The translations under genes and the position numbers were made by a program. 64,000 bases of DNA from Berberis thunbergii (taxonomy: Eukaryota > Streptophyta > Magnoliopsida > Ranunculales > Berberidaceae). Positions 56,851 to 64,000 of the stretch are shown here, piece by piece (position 1 is the first letter of the stretch; the number at the start of each line of letters is the position of its first letter). The DNA is taken from positions 124,001 through 188,000 of the forward strand of contig QNQO01006212.1 of NCBI GenBank assembly GCA_003290165.1, in the 5' to 3' direction. The notes below the pieces were generated by a model, which was not told where the DNA came from, did no database searches, and saw only the letters and a program-made list of their open reading frames with translations.

Positions 56851-58841
56851 ACATACCACTATTGTTTTGCGAGGTTAGTGATCCATTCCCTCTATTGGCT
56901 ACATTTTATAAATTCTGTCAAATATGTGAGGGTATCATTGTAGATTTCTAAATTACTTTAATGACTTTGATCCAGCATTTTTATTGAAAATGTGTGAACA
57001 AAGAATTAACAATTTTTTAGGGGCGGGGTGAAGAGGGGAAGAAATACTAAAATATAGATTATATATTTGATTGAAGAATACATTATGAGGATCTTACCAC
57101 ATACACCTTTGATATACACGTAATTATTACAAATTATAACCCTTAATTTATATATGTTAGTGCTTCAATTAATATATTTTATTCTAATTATTTCAATTTT
57201 TATGTTTTTGTAGGAATCTGCGCGCTGTGAACGATAAAAGTGCATTAAGGCGACAAATTTGAGAAAATTATTAATTTGTCGATTCTAGCGGTGGTACAAA
57301 AGAGTGGTTCACACATCTAAGCCTAACCCAGCTTACTTTAACCAAGCTCAAGCCCAAGCCCAGAAAGCTAGAATCCTAAACCCAACCTAACAAGGAAATA
57401 GGGAAACCCTATTTAGGTTTCTCTATTGCCTTCTCCTCCACAACTCCTCTCTTCCACGTTTTTCTGGTCTTCCTCTCTTTTCCAGCCACCATCTCCTTCC
57501 ATCGCTCTCATCGCCACCATCACTCGAATACCATCGCCACCATCACTCGAATACCATCGCCACCGCGCGCGCACAACACTGCCGCGAAACAGGGCACCTC
57601 CCTGTTCCTCGCCCTCTTGCCGCTTTCTCTCTTCTCCACGGTTTCTCCCTCCTCCAATCCTCTCTCTCTCTCGACCACCGCCAAAACAGACCACACAAAC
57701 CACCACCACCACAGTGACAGAATCAACACCACCGCGAAACAGGGAGTTCGCCCCCTGTTCCTCGTCCCCTTTCGCAGTTTTTGCTGTTATTTCTGTTCCC
57801 TCACCCTCTCTCTTTGTTCTTGCAGGTACAACAGCCGATTGGGAGGAGAGGAAGCTCGCGAGGAGCGGAGAACGGAGGCGGAGCAGGTCGCGTCGCGTTG
57901 GAGACGAAGGCTGAAACAGCAGAGCGAATTCGCGCGGGAAATTCTGTTGGTTTGTTTTGAAAAACCGTTCTGGCTATTGACACCCCGAGAATTTGTAAGA
58001 GCCACCACAGAGCCTATTTAGTTCTTTTTCTTTGGATTCGTGCGCGTACAGGAAGTGATGGATTCCTCCTCCAGTGATGCTGTGACCACCACTACCATGA
58101 GTCACTAAACCCCACGCAAGGTGAAGAGGTGAACTCCTAGATGTAACGAACTAAATTAGTAATTGATTCGATTTAAGTTTTCACGATGAATAATGATGTT
58201 TAATGATTATCACTTTTATTTAATATAGAAATTTATGTTATTTCAGTGAGAAGGATATCATAGATTTCTTTGTAGATTATTTTTATTCCGGTGATTATCT
58301 TTTCTTCTCCATATAAGCTTAGTCACGCTTTTCTTATGTGTGGAATGTTTAAGGATTAATTGATTCCGGTAGGTTAGTTATATGTGATCGTCATTTATTA
58401 CGGTATTGTTTCCGGATATATCGTAAGTTTAGGATATCACATATGACAAACCTTTGTGCTTTTCTTAGAAAAAATTGAAATCTTAAATTCATTTACATTA
58501 TGGTATATTAATGCATAAAAGATTATTTTTCCGATTACGTCGTTTGGGATGTGAAACACGTAGTTGAGTCATCATAGCGAATCAATACTAATTGGCGTGT
58601 GAAGTCTAGGAGGGATTCTTGGAACCTTGTGATTTTTCCAAACTTAATTTTCATTAAATTAAATTCAATTTCGTATTTTAAATTTGTTAGAATTTATTAA
58701 CTTTAGTTTCGCATAGTTTGTTTTCCTTAACCTTATTTTGTAGATTGTTTTTCCTCGTGGGATCGACACCTCATTCTTTACTGCAATTGACCGCGTGTAT
58801 TGTTTGGGCGTAACCTTGAATCACATTTTAGCTTATATTTA
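56851..58841. other. Unassigned region, possibly a decayed LTR-retrotransposon leader
   Basis: 57420-57850 is CT-rich with long but low-complexity open frames on both strands and an exact 26-bp tandem repeat with CACCATCACTCGAATACCAT (57519-57570 area). Phrases such as CTAGGAGGGATTCTTGGA and CCTCGTGGGATCGACACC (58608-58770) are of a kind seen in leader regions of large plant LTR elements. No protein domain was recognised. Confidence 0.35.
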
Positions 58842-59158
58842 GGGTGTGTTTGGTTGTATGAAATTTTATGCCATGAGAATTCATGAGGGAGCCTCTATAT
58901 TTTATATTAATTTGAGGTATCATTCCACATCCACTATTTGATTTTGTGATCAATGGTGCGAATGAAATTTCCATAAACATGAGAATCACATGCTTTGGGG
59001 ATCAAGGAGTGAGATTTTCATGTTTATGAGACTTTCATTCCCACCATTGATCACAAAATCAAATGGTGGATGTGGAGTGATGCATCAATTTAGCCTAAAA
59101 TATAGGAGTCTCCTCATAAATTTCCATAACATAAGATTCCATCCAACCAAACACACCC
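58842..59158. mobile_element. Tourist-like foldback MITE, 317 bp
   Basis: GGGTGTGTTTGGTTG...CAACCAAACACACCC with flanks TTA and TAA. The two halves are inverted copies; same family as 8307-8624. Its right end forms the last 14 codons of the adjoining minus-strand frame. Confidence 0.88.
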
Positions 59159-59353
59159 TAAATTTATTGTGATGTTCCCTAACATAGGATAACAATCATC
59201 ATAGCAGGGCCTATACGGACAGGGATGGGTCAGGAATGCAGAGGGCATGGGCGCCGGTGCTGGCATGGGCACGGGTTGCCTTGCAATGGTATGAGATATT
59301 AGCAGAAATGTAATCAAGATCAAAAGAACGGGCTTAAGACGCTTCACATCCAA
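59114..59353 (-). pseudogene. Small secreted Cys-rich peptide gene, broken
   Basis: A 79-codon frame with a signal-peptide-like N-terminus (DVKRLKPVLLILITFLLISH), a Pro/Met/Ala spacer (PVPMPAPAPMPS) and a Cys cluster (CPYRPCYDDCYP). The codon at the expected start is TTG, whereas a sister fragment (63835) has ATG there, so the start is probably lost. The frame ends inside the Tourist MITE at 59158, so the true C-terminus was cut off or replaced. Family not recognised. Confidence 0.5.
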
Positions 59354-59374
59354 TCTTACCCAAGATTATTAGGG

Positions 59375-59480
59375 TTCTAGTTACTTGCTGGCATGGGGCC
59401 TTCACGGGGCACCGAGCAATCCTACTTGACATTAGCAATAATGTAACCACCATCATCAGAAGCTTAAGACCTTCGTATCT
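59375..59480 (-). pseudogene. Second copy of the secreted-peptide N-terminus
   Basis: YEGLKLLMMVVTLLLMSSRI followed by ARCPVKAPCQ matches the signal-peptide region of 59353 and its IARQPV motif. No start codon and no Cys cluster remain. Confidence 0.45.
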
Positions 59481-60523
59481 TTTCTTGAACTGTCACAGAT
59501 TGCTACTGCTGAATATTGTTTATACAATTACAAAGCCGATAATTGTGATGATTAACCTTTATCAAGTACAGTAGGTGTAGGCGATGTATTCATACAATCA
59601 TAAAGCGACTCGAGTCACAATACTTAACAACAGATTTGGAGGGCAATTGTAAATAATTTTTTTTGTTTTACTGAAATACAAAGTCTTTTGGATTCAATTT
59701 TAATGTTTAACTGAGATCAGATATAACAAAAAGCTTCGGAAAGATCTTGTATTGACACGCTGAAAAATTTGATCACATATGTGCACCTTTAGGTCATGTC
59801 ATTTGGAAAGATTATTATCTAGAATTAGGTTGGCATGAGCAATGCTGGTGACTAGATAATGACACTAGCACCTTTAATACTCCGAGCCAATCCTGTGCAG
59901 GTGTGGTTACATATCCTGAGGAATTAAAAAAAAAGAGTGGTTTATAGTCTTCAAAAGGGGCATAACAACTATTTTCAAGTTAATTATGTGAATGGTAATG
60001 GGCAAAATTGTATGACCTGACAGAGGGTATCACAAGCAAAATGTTGATTAATAATGGAATCGAAGGGAATAAGAAAAATCAAAGTCAAAAGTTTTTCTAT
60101 TTCTAAAGGTATTTTGCTCTATAGCACATGTTTTTATTAAAATTTAAAGAGGTCAAGAATAGTATAAAGAAAATTTATACACTTTTGACGAAATTATAAA
60201 AACAAAAAGAATCCATTAGTTGTACCTCTTGGCAAAATGTTCGTTGCAAAGATTTCCTTTTTGCACTATACTAGCCCAAATGATCCTCAAGAGCTTTCGT
60301 AGAAAATTGCTGCAAGAATCTGACACTGATGTTTCCTTCTTAAATTGTATCATCGCCACATTCAACAAACACACATACACACACACCATCTCAACGTGAA
60401 TCCAGGATTGGTTGCATATAATCTCACACTACATTCAACACCCACGCAATCTGAATTTAATATGAAGGAGTGCCTGACATCCAGGATGTCGCGATGTTAT
60501 TAGTTTTAGGGCATGTTTGGTTG
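59481..60523. other. Intergenic stretch
   Basis: No gene seen; AT-rich with a CACACATACACACACAC run at about 60368-60384. Confidence 0.4.
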
Positions 60524-61163
60524 TGTTGAAATAGAGAACAAAATCGACTTGAAGAACTTACCTGAATCACGGCTTGTCAGCAATAGAGGTTGCCGAAATC
60601 GTTGACGCCGAGATTTTTGACTTAGCTTGAGTTGAATCCCTGCTTGATTGCTGAATTTGATTTGGAAATCAGATGTGATTGAAGATGAAATAGTTGGAAC
60701 AGTTGGATCTGAGTTGGATCAGATCAGAGAAGGGAGAAGAAGGTGGTGGAAGGGTCTCCACCGCCCTCCACCACCACCTCTTTAGGCTATAAAAGAGATG
60801 GGATTTTCCCATTTGAGAATCATCCTCCCTGTTTTGTGAGATCTGTTTGTTAGGGTTTATCCCTTTGTGAGAGATAAAGGAAAGGAGGGGTGAGAGAGAG
60901 AGTATTGTTGTTTTGTTTTTAGCTTTGTGTTATACGCAACAAGCGTATCTGTGTGGTGTCACTGAAACACCTTGTATTTGTAACGTCCGTGACGCTTTGT
61001 AGCTCTCTCCATTTGTAATATTTCTCTCTCACTTGTAAAGTTGGTATTTGTTGTGGACGTAGGCGAGTTTGCCGAACCACGTTAAATTGGTTGTCTCCGA
61101 TATTTGTTAGTATTTTGTTTGTAGCTTTGCATTTCGACATTTATAACGCTTCTACCCGTAACA
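60524..61163 (+). repeat. 5' LTR of the gag-only copia element
   Basis: 640 bp. TATA box CTATAAAAG at 60787-60795, after two inverted GGTGGTGGAAGGG / CCACCACC stretches. Partner at 62938-63587. Confidence 0.92.
60787..60795 (+). promoter_or_regulatory. LTR promoter TATA box
   Basis: CTATAAAAG in the 5' LTR, repeated at the same relative place in the 3' LTR (63201-63209). Confidence 0.75.
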
Positions 61164-61166
61164 AAT

Positions 61167-61178
61167 TGGTATCAGAGC
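61167..61178 (+). other. Primer-binding site (tRNA-iMet), gag-only copia element
   Basis: TGGTATCAGAGC starting four bases after the LTR, a perfect complement to the 3' end of initiator tRNA-Met. Confidence 0.92.
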
Positions 61179-61223
61179 CGAGGGTTCGTTTGAAGTTGTG
61201 TGGACCAGTGGTTGATTAAGAGT

Positions 61224-62134
61224 ATGTCAAATCCATCAACTTTTGGATCAAAGATGGTTACCGCTACAATCGGTAAATTTGATGTCAAAAAGTTCAATGG
61301 CAAAAACAAATTCGGCATTTGGCAATGCGAAGTTCTGGATGTGTTAGCAAAGGAAATTTTGGATGATGTTTTGGGAAACAACCGGAGAAAATGAGTAAAG
61401 AAGAATGGAACAAGTTGAATTGGCAAGCTTGCGGGTCAATAAGATTGTGTTTAGCGAATGAGCAAAAATACTTTGTAATGAAGGAAACCTCCGCTAAAGT
61501 ATTATGAAAAAAGTTGGAAGATAAGTACATGACGAAGAACATTCAAAATAAGCTCTTCCTCATGAAACAACTTTTTCGGATGAATATGAGACCCGAGATT
61601 ACTCTGTCTGAGCATTTGGATGAGTTCAATAGGCTTATTGCAGACCTATTGAATTTAGAAGAAGATGTTCCAGAAAATTACAAGGCTTTATGCCTTTTGA
61701 ATTCCCTTCCAGAAGAATACGAACATCTCGTTACGACTTTGCTAACGGGAAAAGAAGAATTAAATTATGATGAGGTGGCTACGACGTTGCTCAATTATGA
61801 ATTCAAGAGGAAGGATCTCAAGATCCATCGGGATGCAACGTCAGAAGTATTGGTAGCGAGGGGAAGATTTGAAAAGATGTATGTTGGTAATAAAGGAAAA
61901 TCACAATCAAGAGAAAAATCTGTAGACAGAAGGTTTTTGCCGAAGGATGAATGTGCCTACTGTCATAAGAAGGGCCATTGGAAGATTGACTGTGAGGTAT
62001 TGAAAACTGCAATAGAAAAAAAAAGGTCAAATGCGAATGTAGTGCACAATTTGGATGAAGATGAGGATGAGGATGAGGATGATGCTTATTCGTTGTCTGC
62101 AACTTCAAAATTGGTGAGTAATTCTAATGAGTGA
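61224..62134 (+). pseudogene. Copia gag with CCHC zinc knuckle, damaged
   Basis: Starts MSNPSTFGSKM at 61224. KFDVKKFNGKNKFGIWQCEV opens the gag domain; a frameshift follows at about 61380, then MSKEEWNKLNWQACGSIRLC and a TGA at 61505 in place of the usual Trp codon. The 61514-62134 frame holds FRMNMRPEITLSEHLDEFNR, LLNSLPEEYEHLVT and the zinc knuckle CAYCHKKGHWKIDC at 61951-61992, then an Asp/Glu repeat. It ends at a TGA (62132) which again replaces a Trp before the protease region. Closely related full-length elements are common in plants. Confidence 0.9.
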
Positions 62135-62761
62135 CTGCTTGATTTGGGTTCTACCTATCATATGTGTCCCCGTAGGGACTGGTTCTCTAACTTTAGAGAG
62201 TTGGATGGTGGTGTTGTCTATATGGGCAACAATGATAAATGCAAAATTGCAGGGATAGGTAAAATCAAGTTGAAGTTGCATAATGGACTTATTCGGGTCT
62301 TGAATGATGTACGGTATGTACTCGATTTGAAGAAGAATCTCATCTCCGTTAGTGCTTTAGAGTCCAAAGGTTACAAGGTTTTAGTAAATGGTGGAGCTCT
62401 AAAGATTGTTTATGGTGCAATGGTGATTCTGAAAACAGTTCGGAAGGGTAACTTGTATTTCTTGCAGGGGAGTACAGTTACAAGGAATCGTAAAGTTGAA
62501 TTTGGGGAGCAACTTGTGTTATTGAAGGTCGTATGGATGTTGCTTCTGGTGGAGTTACTGATAGCTCCAAAGATGTTTGTAAAGAAACCTCGAGGGTTTG
62601 ACATTTGCGTGCAGGCAGTAAAGGTTCTGCACGAGTTGTTGAAGAAACAATTGGTAGAAGATATGAAGATGTGCAGTATGAAGGTTTGTGCACATTGTGT
62701 TTATGAAAAGTCTGGTTCGAGACTCCATGCTAGTCAAGGTGGAGTTGGTTTGTTAGTTTGA
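62135..62761 (+). pseudogene. Copia protease/pre-integrase remnant, 3' truncated
   Basis: LLDLGSTYHMCPRRDWFSNF is the protease start, where the active-site DSG has become DLG. VVYMGNNDKCKIAGIGKIKL and NGLIRVLNDVRYVLDLKKNL, then LISVSALESKGYKV follow as usual. From about 62515 the frame shifts and only a CAHCVYEKSGSR piece of the pre-integrase finger remains before the stop at 62761. The integrase core and RT were never reached. Confidence 0.85.
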
Positions 62762-62937
62762 GCATGTTTTAGTATAAGGCACCTTTCGGGTGTATGGCGC
62801 CTATGAGCGCGTTTGGAGGGGTGAGACCCTCAATTAGTATTGGTTTGATTCTGTTTGTTGGAAGTCAGTTGCTTGTTTTGTTCGTGGTTGTTGTGTTGTC
62901 GGCTCAGATTTGCGAAATATTCACCGAGGTGGAGAAT

Positions 62938-63587
62938 TGTTGAAACAGAGAACAAAACCGACTTGAAGAACTTACCTGAATCACGGCTTGTCGGCAATAG
63001 AGGTTGCCAAAATCGTTGACGCCGAGATTCTTGACTTAGCTTGAGTTGAATCCCTGTTTGATTGTTGAATTTGAGTTGGAAATCAGATGTGATTGAAGAT
63101 GAAATAGTTGGAACAGTTGGATTTGAGTTGGATCAGATAAGAGAAGGGAGAATAAGGTGGTGGAAGGGTCTCCACCGCCCTCCACCACCACCTCTCTAGG
63201 CTATAAAAGAGATGGGGTTTTCCCCATTTGAGAATCATCCTCCCTGTTTTGTGAGATCTGTTTGTTAGGGTTTATCCCTTTGAAGAGTATCTGTGAGAGA
63301 TAAAGGAGGGGAGGGGTGAGAGAGAGTATTGTTGTTTTGTTTTTAGTTTTGTGTTATATGCAACCAACGTATTTGTGTAGTGTCACTGAGACACCTTGTA
63401 TTTGTAACGTCCTTGACATTTTGTAGCTCTCTCCATTTGTAATATTTCTCTCTCACTAGTAAAGTTGGTATTTGTCGTGGACGTAGGCGAGTATGCCGAA
63501 CCACGTTAAATTGGTTCTCTCCGATATTTGTTAGTATATTGTTTGTAGCTTTGCATTTTGACATTTGTAACACTTCCGCCCGTAACA
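62938..63587 (+). repeat. 3' LTR of the gag-only copia element
   Basis: 650 bp; aligns over its full length with 60524-61163, with scattered substitutions and a 13-base insertion near 63282. Confidence 0.92.
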
Positions 63588-63592
63588 GGTTG

Positions 63593-64000
63593 CTTATAGA
63601 TCACATCCCATGGAATGCAACTTATTTCAAACGGGAGTGCATAAGAGGAGATAAAAAGTATGTAGATGACATTTTAGCTCTCATTTAAGCAAAAAATCTA
63701 CTCTTTGCTCCACTTCTGATGTTTCATCGAATGAGAATGATATTTATATATAGTTAAATTTGCTGCTTGTTGTCAGAGTAGCATGAATGTAATCATAGTC
63801 AAAACAAGAGTTGGGTGGAGACCTTTCACATCCATTTATCTTTTAATCGTTATGCAAGCTGAGTACAAAAGGAAATGAGACTCTTATGTACATTTGTTTA
63901 TCCAGTACTCGACATACTCTTGACAATTCATTCTGAAAGGTATTAATCATAACAATCACTACGCATTGAACTACCAGAATCTGACATGTCTAATTTGTTA
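63593..64000 (-). pseudogene. Third copy of the secreted-peptide start, and flank
   Basis: On the minus strand from 63835 the frame MDVKGLHPTLVLTMITFMLL, then stop, matches the N-terminus of the gene at 59353, with a proper ATG. No mature part is visible. The remainder to 64000 has no recognisable feature. Confidence 0.4.

Larger units (their letters stand above)
60524..63587 (+). mobile_element. Non-autonomous Ty1/copia element with gag only (TR-GAG-like), 3.06 kb
   Basis: LTRs at 60524-61163 and 62938-63587 begin TGTTGAAA and end CGTAACA. The 5-bp target duplication GGTTG is perfect (60519-60523, 63588-63592). The PBS TGGTATCAGAGC (61167-61178) is a perfect initiator tRNA-Met site, and a purine-rich GAGGTGGAGAAT precedes the 3' LTR. 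The 1.77-kb interior encodes gag with a zinc knuckle and a protease/pre-integrase remnant; integrase, RT and RNase H are absent. The perfect TSD and similar LTRs point to fairly recent movement with enzymes supplied in trans. Confidence 0.93.

Noticed and set aside
57413..58021. Several overlapping open frames of 70-160 codons on both strands
   Set aside because: Low-complexity CT-rich DNA with Ser/Pro/Arg-rich translations and no domain; better explained as a leader sequence.
61165..61180. TGGTATCAGAGC as part of a tRNA gene
   Set aside because: It is the copia primer-binding site next to an LTR; no cloverleaf can be drawn. No tRNA gene was found elsewhere.
61818..62108. His/Pro-rich minus frame in the gag-only element
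   Set aside because: Complement of the Asp/Glu repeat at the end of gag.

Overview
This is nuclear DNA from a flowering plant, almost certainly a eudicot. It is AT-rich, the genes have introns, and they are separated by long gaps filled with plant-type transposable elements. The four host genes that look intact are of typical eudicot form: MFP1, an FCS-like zinc-finger gene, a glycine-rich secreted protein and a class-I LBD gene. The species cannot be named from the sequence alone.

Layout. 1-3000: fragments of two unrelated host genes (an NPH3-domain gene and the chromatin gene SWC2/YL1), both on the + strand with introns kept, followed by the right end of a CACTA transposon. 3000-8270: the 3' half of a Ty3/gypsy element of the Tat lineage (RNase H, integrase, a long antisense extra ORF, 3' LTR) that the CACTA element interrupts; a 400-bp hAT MITE sits inside its LTR. 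8300-11800: MITEs and a weak NAC-like fragment. 11804-18159 (-): MFP1, four exons giving 724 codons in perfect phase; its 3.9-kb first intron holds a 1-kb hAT element and a histone H2B pseudogene. 18387-22400: MITEs and unrecognised DNA. 22435-24291 (-): an FLZ (DUF581) gene. 26300-30045: a decayed LINE with a tandem-repeat 5' end and a poly-A tail. 30858-38570: scattered MITEs and a 1.5-kb imperfect inverted repeat. 39152-40111 (-): a glycine-rich protein. 41834-46339 (-): a Ty1/copia element with both LTRs. 47400-54130: a plant-mobile-domain pseudogene, a 2-kb direct duplication whose units each contain a large palindrome, and two foldback MITEs inserted one against the other. 54984-55896 (+): an LBD23/24-like gene. 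56200-59500: a Harbinger transposase scrap, Tourist MITEs and degraded small secreted-peptide genes. 60524-63587: a second copia element with perfect ends, PBS and target duplication that carries only gag and a protease/pre-integrase remnant.

The host genes show no common pathway; they are neighbours by position only. The most notable content is the transposon biology: gene fragments next to a CACTA end, an antisense ORF in a Tat element, a foldback MITE family with 9-bp target duplications, a TR-GAG-like copia element, and several non-autonomous families (hAT, Tourist, mini-CACTA) whose target duplications can be read directly from the sequence.
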